This document shows, in pieces, positions 35,397 through 43,405 of a stretch of DNA of 64,000 nucleotides. This DNA comes from Microbulbifer celer (GTDB lineage: Bacteria; Pseudomonadota; Gammaproteobacteria; Pseudomonadales; Cellvibrionaceae). Where the stretch lies: the NCBI RefSeq assembly GCF_020991125.1, contig NZ_CP087715.1, positions 3,463,001-3,527,000 on the forward strand. The letters are read 5' to 3'. Under the pieces are notes generated by a model. That model saw nothing but the letters and a program-made list of their open reading frames with translations. It had not been told where the DNA came from and did no database searches. Position 1 is the first letter of the stretch; every line of letters starts with the position of its first letter. Made by a program: the position numbers and the translations under genes.

Positions 35397-35543
35397 ATGC
35401 ATTCAGTGGCTTTTTCTAACTCTGGAATTCAACTTTCAAAAATCGATACTTCCAATGCCGAATCAAATATCGGCACTTCGCTCCCAAAGGAATTTAAAAA
35501 TCTCTACCTAAGATCAAATGGTGGAATACCGTCTTCTTCATAA
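35397..35543 (+). pseudogene. Truncated SUKH (SMI1/KNR4-like) immunity remnant
   Basis: 48 codons: MHSVAFSNSGIQLSKIDTSN, then a stretch ending LPKEFKNLYLRSNGGIPSSS and stop. LP.efk.ly...NGG.P is the hallmark N-terminal motif of SUKH immunity proteins, which are normally about 130-150 residues. Directly after the stop, another frame gives IKFFNVSTYKQTYFRYNLNEL up to 35604, plausible continuation of the family after a frameshift. This fits a decayed orphan immunity gene left by past exchange of Rhs tips. The rest of 35268-35594 shows nothing else. Confidence 0.55.
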
Positions 35544-35594
35544 AATTTTTCAACGTTAGTACTTATAAACAAACATATTTTAGATACAACTTAA

Positions 35595-36278
35595 ATGAAC
35601 TCTAAACCAGCCCAATTCAACCCACACCACTACACTGATGATCAGCTCTGGTGTCTGGGACTATCTGCAATCAGTGTTCAGGTGAATGGGCAGAGGCATG
35701 ATGTACTCAGGCATGATAATCCAGCGGCTTACCGCAAGATACTGTCGGCTTGGTGGGAAATCACCAGTACCAATGAATATAGAGAAACGATTGATTGGCT
35801 GAGTAATAAAGGTGGGCGTAGTGTTTTTAATCAGGACTGGGGCTACTATCTGACTTTGCATCCAGAGAACCTCCCCAGACTCCTGGATAATCTTCGGGAT
35901 AGTGATCCAAAGCAGTACACCCGCTTTAAGACTATACACCACTACCGCGATGTTATTGGTGGAAGAGGCATTATCGCATGGGATATTGCGCGCGCGACAT
36001 TTTTGGCTCGCATGGCGGTAACAGCAGGCTATATAGATGAGGAAGAAGCATGGAAAACTGTAATGGAATACGGTGGCATCACTCGCCGCTTTTTTGATAA
36101 CTGGTTTGAGTTTGCACATAGCTTTCTAATTGGCAGGCAGTACTCAATGAGCAACCTCGACGACGAAACAGGAAAAAAATACCTGTCAGCGAGCCAATAT
36201 TTGCTCACCAACCCAGAAAGTCTCTGGGTTAGGTACCCAGCGTTCAAAACCCAGGAAAAAGAAACTGTCAACCATTAG
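35595..36278 (+). CDS. DUF1266-family protein
   Basis: 227 residues, cytoplasmic, no signal peptide. The C-terminal half has the DUF1266 pattern known from E. coli YbeU/YbeR: IIAWDIARATFLARMAVTAGYIDEEEAWKTV, then FDNWFEFAHSFLIGRQYSM. DUF1266 genes are frequently found beside Rhs or T6SS effector genes; an immunity or accessory role has been suggested by such context but I know of no firm biochemical function. No good ribosome site precedes the ATG, and the frame of the SUKH remnant overlaps its first codons. Codon use is AT-rich like its neighbours. Confidence 0.75.
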   Translation: MNSKPAQFNPHHYTDDQLWCLGLSAISVQVNGQRHDVLRHDNPAAYRKILSAWWEITSTNEYRETIDWLSNKGGRSVFNQDWGYYLTLHPENLPRLLDNLRDSDPKQYTRFKTIHHYRDVIGGRGIIAWDIARATFLARMAVTAGYIDEEEAWKTVMEYGGITRRFFDNWFEFAHSFLIGRQYSMSNLDDETGKKYLSASQYLLTNPESLWVRYPAFKTQEKETVNH

Positions 36279-36312
36279 CTCTGACCGCAGGCCTACATAG
36301 TCGAGAAACCCC

Positions 36313-37965
36313 ATGGAATCTAACGTTTCTGAAGAATTAGACAAGCTTTTTGATGAAAAGGATTGGGCCGCGCTTGACGGAAAAATCCCCGAAGAAGAGC
36401 TTGCTGATTTCGAAAGTAATGCCGTGCTTTTTCGATATAAGATTATCGCAATGGCAAATATTGAAGCGCGGAGATCCAGCGACAACCTGATACGACTGAC
36501 TGAACGCGCTCTAACAATCAGTCAAGAGCCCCTTTTTTACAACATTTTAGCTGACGCCCATATTGCCAGAGAAAATCTAACCGCAGCAATTGATGTTTTA
36601 AATACCTGGAAGTCTATCGAGCCAGAGAATCCAACCATCTTCAGATTGTTTTTCAGATGCTATCAACAGTTAAAAGACGATCAACAAATGGCTCATGCTG
36701 CGATAAGTTTTCACTTTTATTCCGGAAAGCATCTCCAAGCAAGTTTGAACTTTGAAGCCTCCTGTGAACACTTTTATAACACCTATAAAATGGCTCCAGA
36801 TTTTGACTATGCGACTTACTTGTACGCTCAGAGCTTATTTCTGAGCAATGAACCGACTACAGCATCTGAAGTTGCCAGAAAAATTCCTGATAACTCAACA
36901 TTTTCTTTGAAAAAGAGTGAAATTTTAGCGAGATCTGCCTCATGCCTTTCTAAATTTGAGGATGGTGGTGAGCACATAAAAGCTATTCTAGAGTCCGATT
37001 CGAGCAACGCTGTCGCTCTGAGATGCAGGGCCAGCATCGCTGAAACCAGAAACGATCTGGTTTCAGCAATTGATATTTATCAGAAGATTCTAGAAGTCTA
37101 CCCTTTTGATGTATTAGCAAATTTGAAAATTGTGCAATTATCTATGATGGTTGCAAAAAATGGCTCCGCAGGGATTGCGATCTTGGACTCTCAGAAAATA
37201 AAACTTTCTGAGATCCTCTTCCACGCGGGAGAGGGTGCCGCAGGATCAATGCTTATTGAAGGCATTTCACCAAAGTCTGAAAATTATTTCAGCGCGAGGA
37301 TAGCCCTCGCCAAGCACTACATTGGCAGTCAGAACTTTATCAAGGCACTTGAGAGCATCAATGCTACGGACATCTCATCGCGAACGCATGCAGCCATGTT
37401 ACAGCTGGAAGCGGAATGTCTGTTTCAACTCAACCATTATAAAGATGCTGCTCAAGTTTCTCGGGACGCACTCGAATCAGACCCAGAGAATAATCGCTGT
37501 CATTTCTTGTTTGGAGCCTCTCTGATCAAATCCTGTGAAAGAAACGCGAACAGCATGGCAGAAATTGAAGATAGAGTACGCTCTTCGCTGGATACTTATA
37601 TTGGCGCTACGCCTAACGACGGTTTACCACATATATATCTTGCGCAGCTCGCGTACACCCTGGGTAGAATAGATGACATTCCCGATCAGATACATCTGGC
37701 ACGGGGTAAAGGCAGCGTGTCTCCTTTGGGAAGCTACTTAATGGGTCAATACAATCTTTCAATCGGAGAGAACAGTATCGCTTTGGACGAGTTCTCTGAC
37801 GCCGTTGACCTATCCGGTCGTAATATTTATTACGATGCGCAGATCGCACGTGCAGAGCTGAGTCAAAAACTGGGAAGCCTGCAAGCAGCTCTGGATGATG
37901 TAAATGAAATACTGGCACGATGGCCTGGAAATGAGCGGGCAAGCGCATTACAGCAGTTATTATAA
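36313..37965 (+). CDS. Large TPR-repeat protein of the effector island
   Basis: 550 residues without signal peptide or membrane segment. Helical pairs typical of tetratricopeptide repeats run along most of the length (LFYNILADAHIARENLTAAIDVLNTW, HAAMLQLEAECLFQLNHYKDAAQVSRDALESDPENN, GSYLMGQYNLSIGENSIALDEFSDAVDL). It is clearly AT-richer than the vgrG gene that follows. It sits between the Rhs tip remnants and vgrG and may be a chaperone/adaptor or simply island cargo; the sequence does not tell. The start at 36313 has only a weak GAGAAA upstream. Confidence 0.75.
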   Translation: MESNVSEELDKLFDEKDWAALDGKIPEEELADFESNAVLFRYKIIAMANIEARRSSDNLIRLTERALTISQEPLFYNILADAHIARENLTAAIDVLNTWKSIEPENPTIFRLFFRCYQQLKDDQQMAHAAISFHFYSGKHLQASLNFEASCEHFYNTYKMAPDFDYATYLYAQSLFLSNEPTTASEVARKIPDNSTFSLKKSEILARSASCLSKFEDGGEHIKAILESDSSNAVALRCRASIAETRNDLVSAIDIYQKILEVYPFDVLANLKIVQLSMMVAKNGSAGIAILDSQKIKLSEILFHAGEGAAGSMLIEGISPKSENYFSARIALAKHYIGSQNFIKALESINATDISSRTHAAMLQLEAECLFQLNHYKDAAQVSRDALESDPENNRCHFLFGASLIKSCERNANSMAEIEDRVRSSLDTYIGATPNDGLPHIYLAQLAYTLGRIDDIPDQIHLARGKGSVSPLGSYLMGQYNLSIGENSIALDEFSDAVDLSGRNIYYDAQIARAELSQKLGSLQAALDDVNEILARWPGNERASALQQLL

Positions 37966-38085
37966 AGTTCACAGAAAGAATCAATTGCTTCATTTTTACT
38001 GTGACCACCAATAGATTAAATTTCCCATCCACCTTACCAAGAGTGACGTGGCGAAAGTAAATTATCAGGAATCCCGAGGACAAGT

Positions 38086-39993
38086 ATGTCTATACTCAGT
38101 CAAGAAAAACGGATGATCAATATCGACTGCCCACTCGGCAAGGATGCGATGGTTGTCACAACGGTAGATGGGGACGAGCATATCTCCGGCTTGTTCCGCT
38201 ACAAGCTCAAGTTGATCTCCGATAACCACGCCATCACTCAGCAGGACATTGTCGGTAAGGTGATGACAGCGGCCATCCATCACGCGGAAGAGCCCCGTTA
38301 TATCAACGGCTATGTAACGCATTTCTCCATGCACGATGTGAATGCAGAAGGCATGCGCAGTTATACCGCCATTCTGCGCCCCGGCCTCTGGTTCACCACC
38401 CTGGGCAGCAAGAACCGGGTGTTTGAGAAAAAATCGGCCAAGCAGGTTATCGAGGAGGTACTCGGGGAGTACAGCAAAGTTATCAAGCTTTCCACCAAGC
38501 TCAATGCGGAGTACATCACCCGTGAGTACTGTGTGCAGTTCGATGAGAGCGACTTCGACTTTGTCACCCGCCTGATGGCCGAAGAGGGCATCGTTTACTA
38601 CTTCAAACACAGTGATGGCCAGCACGAGCTGGTTCTGTGTGATGACCCGCAGGATTTTTATGATTGCGGCTCAGGCAAGGTGGAGTATGACGGCGGTGGC
38701 AGCCATCCCACCAAGCACACGGTCAGTAGTTGGGACCGTATCTTCAATTACCACAGTGGTGGTTTTGAATTTAAAGATTACAGTGAGTTCACTGCGACCA
38801 AAGACAACAAGCAGGAAGTCAAAACCACCAGCAAGCTCAACGATGTTTCCAGCTATATGCTCAGCCTGTATGGCCTGAATCATTTTGAGGCGGATGGCGA
38901 GCACAAGCACAAGTTTAAAGACAGCTATCACAAAGCGCTGGCAGAAAGGGCGATGGAATCCCAGGAAGCACAGTTCGATGTCGCCCAGGGCAGCAGCGAC
39001 TGCCCGGCGTTCAGCGCTGGCGGTCGCTTTGATTTCGATCACACCCTGGACACGGAAAAAGGCAAGTATCTGCTCACCTCGGTGAAAGTCTACGCTACCG
39101 ACAGTAATAGCGGTCTGACCCATTTCAACAATTCCTTCACCTGCATACCCGCCAAGGCCATGCCGCGGCCCGACCCCCTGTCACGGAGTAACCGGATTCA
39201 TGCGCCCCAGGTGGCACAGGTCCTGGAGGTCAAGGCAACTGCGTCTGAGAGCTCCAAAGATCCCTACACGCAACTGAAGGTCAAATTTCCCTGGAACTCG
39301 GCACAGAACAGTTGCTGGGTGCGGGTCATGCAATCCTTCGCCGGTAAAAACTGGGGTGCCAACTTTGTCCCCCGTGTCGGCCAGGAAGTCGTGGTGACCT
39401 ATATCAACGGCGACCCGGACCGTCCGCTGATCACCGGTGCTGTGTATAACGGGGACAATCCAGGCCCCAATTACACCGCCACCCAGAGCGGCTGGAAAAC
39501 CGAGTATGAAGGCAGCGAGTTCAATGAATTGCGTTTCGATGACAAGAAAGGCAACGAAGAGATCTACATGGAGGCGGGGAAAGATCACAACTTTGTCATC
39601 CACCATGACCAGACCGGCAAGATCGAGAACAAGCAAACCCTGGAGATCAAGCAGGATCGCAGTGTAACCGTCACCGACGGCAGCGAGAATGTGACCATCT
39701 CCAAGGGAGACCAGACCGTAAATATCGAAAAGGGCAACCAGAAAACCACGCTGGGTGCCGGCGATCACACACTGAAAATCAGCCAGGGCAAACAGACCAC
39801 CGATGCCATGGGGGCCATCAAGATCACTTCCAAAGCCTCCATCGAATTGAAAGTTGGTGGCAGCAGTATCAAGATCGCGCCCAGCGGCATTACCATCAAA
39901 GGACCTATGGTATCCGTCAGCGGAGATGCCAAGGCAGAGGTCAAGGGTGGTGGAATGTTGACGCTCAAGGGCGGCGTCACCATGATTAACTGA
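38086..39993 (+). CDS. vgrG: VgrG (TssI), T6SS spike protein
   Basis: 635 residues, ATG at 38086 with GAGGACA upstream. It forms the trimeric puncturing tip on the Hcp tube. The gp27-like part (LFRYKLKLISDN..., REYCVQFDESDFDFVTRLMAEEGIVYYF) is followed by the OB/gp5 region (TQLKVKFPWNS...SCWVRVMQSFAGKNWGANFVPRVGQEVVVTYINGDPDRPLITGAVYN). A beta-helical C-terminus follows (EIKQDRSVTVTDGSENVTISKGDQTVNIEKGNQKTTLGAGDHTLKIS, ending GGMLTLKGGVTMIN). No extra effector domain is fused. It starts a tightly packed set with a small conserved gene, PAAR, an exported protein and a lipase, a typical VgrG-linked effector module. Confidence 0.95.
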   Translation: MSILSQEKRMINIDCPLGKDAMVVTTVDGDEHISGLFRYKLKLISDNHAITQQDIVGKVMTAAIHHAEEPRYINGYVTHFSMHDVNAEGMRSYTAILRPGLWFTTLGSKNRVFEKKSAKQVIEEVLGEYSKVIKLSTKLNAEYITREYCVQFDESDFDFVTRLMAEEGIVYYFKHSDGQHELVLCDDPQDFYDCGSGKVEYDGGGSHPTKHTVSSWDRIFNYHSGGFEFKDYSEFTATKDNKQEVKTTSKLNDVSSYMLSLYGLNHFEADGEHKHKFKDSYHKALAERAMESQEAQFDVAQGSSDCPAFSAGGRFDFDHTLDTEKGKYLLTSVKVYATDSNSGLTHFNNSFTCIPAKAMPRPDPLSRSNRIHAPQVAQVLEVKATASESSKDPYTQLKVKFPWNSAQNSCWVRVMQSFAGKNWGANFVPRVGQEVVVTYINGDPDRPLITGAVYNGDNPGPNYTATQSGWKTEYEGSEFNELRFDDKKGNEEIYMEAGKDHNFVIHHDQTGKIENKQTLEIKQDRSVTVTDGSENVTISKGDQTVNIEKGNQKTTLGAGDHTLKISQGKQTTDAMGAIKITSKASIELKVGGSSIKIAPSGITIKGPMVSVSGDAKAEVKGGGMLTLKGGVTMIN

Positions 39994-40005
39994 GGAGTGT
40001 GATCA

Positions 40006-40584
40006 ATGACAGATCTGGTAAAAATCCAGGCAATCACTGCCGCGGAACTGCTGAAACATTTTGAAGTCAGCGAAGAGGCCGAAGAATATCTGGTGCCGGA
40101 TACGGCACCGGAAGTCAGCATCAACAAACTGAGCGAAGCCGGGCTGTATGCGGATGCGATCAAACTGCTGGCGCACGGCCTGCCTAAACGGGAGGCAGTA
40201 TGGTGGGCCTGCCTTTCGGCGCGGGATATACAGAATCCACAAACCGATGAAGCCAATGTCAATGCATTAATCGCCGCGGAAAGCTGGGTGAAAAAGCCCA
40301 GTGAAGAGATCCGCTTGCGCTGCAAGCAATTGGGCGAAAAAACAAAATACAAAACCCCGGCCAGCTGGGCGGCGACCGCTGCCAGCTGGTGCCACGGCAG
40401 TCTGGCTAACGAGGGCGAACCGCCCATCGAGCCGCCGGAGCATCTGTATGCCCACGCGGTGGCCGGCGCCGTCAATCTGGCGGCGGTCTATTCCGACCCG
40501 GTCAATCCCGACCAACAGTTCACCCGCTACCTGCAACAGGGCCTGAACCTGGCCCGCGGTGGCAACGGTAAAATTGAGGCCTAG
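40006..40584 (+). CDS. Small VgrG-linked cytosolic protein (DUF6931-like)
   Basis: 192 residues, no signal peptide. The text YADAIKLLAHGLPKREAVWWACLSARDI, SWVKKPSEEIRLRCKQLGE and PEHLYAHAVAGAVNLAAVYSDP resembles a family I remember as DUF6931; that assignment is from memory. The gene starts 12 bases after vgrG and ends 3 bases before PAAR, so it is surely co-expressed with both. Genes in this position often encode effector-loading chaperones/adaptors for the spike; here that is inference. Confidence 0.75.
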   Translation: MTDLVKIQAITAAELLKHFEVSEEAEEYLVPDTAPEVSINKLSEAGLYADAIKLLAHGLPKREAVWWACLSARDIQNPQTDEANVNALIAAESWVKKPSEEIRLRCKQLGEKTKYKTPASWAATAASWCHGSLANEGEPPIEPPEHLYAHAVAGAVNLAAVYSDPVNPDQQFTRYLQQGLNLARGGNGKIEA

Positions 40585-40587
40585 ATC

Positions 40588-40881
40588 ATGGGAAAACCCG
40601 CATCCCGCATTACTGATATGCATGTGTGTCCGATGGTGACCGGCACGGTGCCTCATGTAGGTGGCCCCATTCTCTCCCCCGGTGGCCCTACGGTGATTAT
40701 CGGGAAAATGCCGTCCGCCACCGTGGGGAGCACCTGCACCTGTGTCGGACCACCGGATACTATTGCAATGGGTAGCACCACCGTTTTGATCCAGGGCAAG
40801 CCTGCGGCGCGGATGGGAGACAGCACGGCTCACGGAGGCAAGATAGTGGTTGGATGCCCAACCGTTCTTATAGGAGGCTAA
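40588..40881 (+). CDS. PAAR-domain spike-tip protein
   Basis: 97 residues covering a complete single PAAR domain: GKPASRITDMHVCPMVTG at the start, PHVGGPILSPGGPTVIIGKMPSATVG in the middle and GKPAARMGDSTAHGGKIVVG at the end, with His/Cys residues positioned to bind zinc. It sharpens the VgrG trimer and links effectors to it. The gene lies directly between the DUF6931-like gene and the exported small protein, with three-base and zero-base spacing. Confidence 0.93.
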   Translation: MGKPASRITDMHVCPMVTGTVPHVGGPILSPGGPTVIIGKMPSATVGSTCTCVGPPDTIAMGSTTVLIQGKPAARMGDSTAHGGKIVVGCPTVLIGG

Positions 40882-41373
40882 ATGTTGAGAATTTCTAGCC
40901 TTTTGTCTATAGCCGCTATTTTTACGATTACAGCAAGCACAGGCTTCACAATGTCGCTCCTCAAAACCAGTGAATCTAACGCCGTCTTATTCTCTGAGAT
41001 GTCTGGAAAAATTACCTATGATGGAAAGCCAGCAGAAGATGTACGCCTAGATCTCTCCGTCACCTGGAACGAAGATGAAAACATCCGGGAAACATTTACA
41101 ACTGATGAGAACGGGTTTTTCTTCATCCCTAAAATAGAAAGAAAGATAACGACACACCCATTGGTTCAATTATCCATTAGCCAGAAGATCACCGCCCACT
41201 TCAATGGTGAATCATACAACTTATGGGTTAGAGGCAAGCTTGATTCCGAAGAATACTCAGAAACGGATGGCAAGCCGGTCAACTTTCGTTGTGAATTAAC
41301 CGATCCATTGATCAGAGTGGAAGTCAAAAAGGGGCTTCTAGGAACACCCTGCAAATGGGAAAAAGCTCAATAA
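40882..41373 (+). CDS. Exported small protein with carboxypeptidase-regulatory-like domain, possible lipase immunity
   Basis: 163 residues starting immediately after the PAAR stop, with AGGAGG five bases upstream. The N-terminal about 25 residues are a signal peptide or anchor (LRISSLLSIAAIFTITASTGF). The body starts SGKITYDGKPAEDVRLDLSVTW...TDENGFFFIPKI, the beta-sandwich pattern of carboxypeptidase-regulatory-like domains; it recalls a T6SS-linked family I remember as DUF6795. It precedes the lipase gene by 11 bases. A periplasmic location would suit protection against a lipase delivered to the periplasm, but immunity is inferred from position only. Confidence 0.7.
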   Translation: MLRISSLLSIAAIFTITASTGFTMSLLKTSESNAVLFSEMSGKITYDGKPAEDVRLDLSVTWNEDENIRETFTTDENGFFFIPKIERKITTHPLVQLSISQKITAHFNGESYNLWVRGKLDSEEYSETDGKPVNFRCELTDPLIRVEVKKGLLGTPCKWEKAQ

Positions 41374-41384
41374 GGGATTAGAAC

Positions 41385-42560
41385 ATGGAACGACTATCGC
41401 CACGGGTCGCAGCAGAGCTCGCACAGGAAATTTATGCCGTACAGGTGGAAAGCGAACTAGAAATTTTCTTGATGCGCCCAGAGTTCGCTTCGAACAGTAA
41501 TGCCAAGCGAGATCTGGAGGCCAGCGTTGGCGGGCATCTGATCAGGAGTGCAACAGATGGGTTCGGTGTCTGTGCCGCTGGGGGCCCGGGGTACGAAAAT
41601 GACCTCTTCTTGATGTTTCGCGGGTCAACCAGTGCCAACAATGGCGCAGATTGGGTCAGTAACGGAAAAATTGGACTGGGTTTCACCAGTGCGGGAAGAC
41701 CGGTTCATTTGGGTTTTCTGAATATATTCCGAAGCATGACGAACGATATCGAGCATTTCCTCTCTCAACAACCCGGTTTTACCGGTACAGTACACTGCAT
41801 CGGCCACAGCTTGGGAGGCGCAGTTGCCAGCTTGGCCGCTGAGTGGGTAAGAAGTACCAAGAACTTTCCCAACGTCAAGCTTTATACGTTCGGCGCTCCC
41901 AAACCGGGAATGACTATATTTTCTTCCGCTATCACATCTGGGGTTGGCTCGGAAAACATCTATAGAACCTATAATGCGACCGACCCTGTGCCGATGATTC
42001 CGCTCTTTCCATTTGTCCACCCGCCGCACCGGGATTACGGTCATTTTATTTCATCCACTGAAAGCATCTTATCCGCCGATGCTCACGATATGGAGCTGTA
42101 TAAGAGGAAGGTCGATGGACTCGACTGGATGGACTTGAAGAGGATGCCACCAAGATTCAATTCCGAAGATGCGATTGAAGAATGGCTAAGTTCTAACATT
42201 AAAGCAGATCCAAACAGCTCGAAAACCTGGGAATGGCTTAACGAGGCCCTGATCTACATCCTCAAGAAAACGCTTAATTTCTCCCTTACTATCACCCAGT
42301 CCGGCATAGTCGGCCTTGTCACTTTGGCCGACAAGCTAGCCTGGATTCTTGCCAGAGCCAAAGATATGGTTGTAGGCGCCTGGGAAGGATCCAAATGGGT
42401 TTTGCGGTTTATCAAGAGAGCCATGGAAGCCCTTGGCATGGCCGTAAGCGTAACTTTCGAAGACCTCACTCAAACCCTGATTCGCAATGTTATCGAGAGA
42501 CTTATGCGGAAGACACTGGAAGTGGCAAGACGTGCGATACAGTCCATATCCAGAAGTTAG
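41385..42560 (+). CDS. Class 3 lipase, probable T6SS phospholipase/lipase effector
   Basis: 391 residues without signal peptide. The N-terminal 260 residues are an alpha/beta-hydrolase of the lipase class 3 type: FLMFRGSTS oxyanion-loop strand, nucleophile elbow GHSLGGA (Ser about 144), LYTFGAPKPG, NATDPVPMIP with the candidate catalytic Asp, and a His in the HRDYGHF region. The C-terminal about 130 residues (ALIYILKKTLNFSLTITQ, GLVTLADKLAWILARAKDM, FIKRAMEALGMAVSVTF) are amphipathic to hydrophobic and may aid membrane contact. Its place after vgrG-PAAR indicates delivery by the T6SS spike to attack target membranes. It is not identical in layout to the Tle families I know, so no family number is given. 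Confidence 0.85.
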   Translation: MERLSPRVAAELAQEIYAVQVESELEIFLMRPEFASNSNAKRDLEASVGGHLIRSATDGFGVCAAGGPGYENDLFLMFRGSTSANNGADWVSNGKIGLGFTSAGRPVHLGFLNIFRSMTNDIEHFLSQQPGFTGTVHCIGHSLGGAVASLAAEWVRSTKNFPNVKLYTFGAPKPGMTIFSSAITSGVGSENIYRTYNATDPVPMIPLFPFVHPPHRDYGHFISSTESILSADAHDMELYKRKVDGLDWMDLKRMPPRFNSEDAIEEWLSSNIKADPNSSKTWEWLNEALIYILKKTLNFSLTITQSGIVGLVTLADKLAWILARAKDMVVGAWEGSKWVLRFIKRAMEALGMAVSVTFEDLTQTLIRNVIERLMRKTLEVARRAIQSISRS

Positions 42561-42620
42561 CCTCAACTGATAACGATCAGCCAGAAGACCTCGTTTTATA
42601 CGGGAAGAAAGGTGGAGAAT

Positions 42621-43337
42621 ATGGCGGCCCTTATATTCCCAGTATTGTCTGCGTGTGCTCTAGCGGCGCTTGTAATCGACTGTTTCAGCGCCAAGAGTCA
42701 GTCGATTGACTTAGGACAAACCACTCCCAATGCAGGCCGGCTAAGTGATTTCGTATTTTTTACACCGTTTATCGCACTTTATTATCATGAGGATTTCTGG
42801 GTAAGCCTTCTATATACCTTGCCATTAGTTCTATGTACATTGGCAGCACAAACCGCCCTTCGCAGAAGAAACTGGATACCTGGCCCTGAGGAATTGTGGG
42901 TTATGCTGCCGGGATCTTATCTACTGACCATAATCGCGTATTTCATATTCTTTCACGAGGGTATTTTTACAGCGTCCGCGCCCGCAGTGGATAGCACATT
43001 GTCACAGGATCCGGAAAGCCCCGAGGCCACGGGGTGGCTGTACTACTGGCCTTATCTTGTCATCTTGGGCTGCTTTATTCCCACAATGATCACAAATAAT
43101 GACTCGATCTTCAGTGTCTCACTACTACTACTTATTCTTGCCATTACCATTATGCCGTTCTTTACCGGTTATTACTGGTCTACCATGGGCGGGGGGTTTT
43201 TATTGTTGTTGGTGGCAGTGAACCGAATGTTCAAGGTGCTGAAAAGTGATGAGGCGGGAGGGGCGTCTTTTATTAGCAGTTTCTTCTACATGATGGCGGC
43301 ATTTTTCAGTATTGTTATTTACGCCGTCTTTTTTTAG
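42621..43337 (+). CDS. Multi-pass inner-membrane protein, possible immunity to the lipase
   Basis: 238 residues from ATG at 42621 (AAGGTGGAG close upstream; an in-frame GTG at 42612 lies inside that site). About seven hydrophobic helices are seen, for example VLSACALAALVIDC, SLLYTLPLVLCTLAA, SYLLTIIAYFIFF, FSVSLLLLILAITIMPFF and SSFFYMMAAFFSIVIYAVFF. No family was recognised. It is the last gene of the vgrG module, 60 bases after the lipase and converging on clpV. Membrane proteins in this place can be immunity proteins for lipase effectors; the adjacent exported small protein is the competing candidate. Confidence 0.7.
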   Translation: MAALIFPVLSACALAALVIDCFSAKSQSIDLGQTTPNAGRLSDFVFFTPFIALYYHEDFWVSLLYTLPLVLCTLAAQTALRRRNWIPGPEELWVMLPGSYLLTIIAYFIFFHEGIFTASAPAVDSTLSQDPESPEATGWLYYWPYLVILGCFIPTMITNNDSIFSVSLLLLILAITIMPFFTGYYWSTMGGGFLLLLVAVNRMFKVLKSDEAGGASFISSFFYMMAAFFSIVIYAVFF

Positions 43338-43357
43338 TAGAACCTGAAATACCAAAA

Positions 43358-43384
43358 CCCAGTGGTACCAGGGGCACCACCGGG
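43358..43384. terminator. Hairpin between convergent effector module and clpV
   Basis: CCCAGTGGT pairs with ACCACCGGG with one mismatch around ACCAGGGGC. It lies in the 68-base gap between two convergent genes and may end both transcripts. No T-run is present. Confidence 0.35.
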
Positions 43385-43405
43385 CACAGTCGATCAGCTT
43401 AGCTG

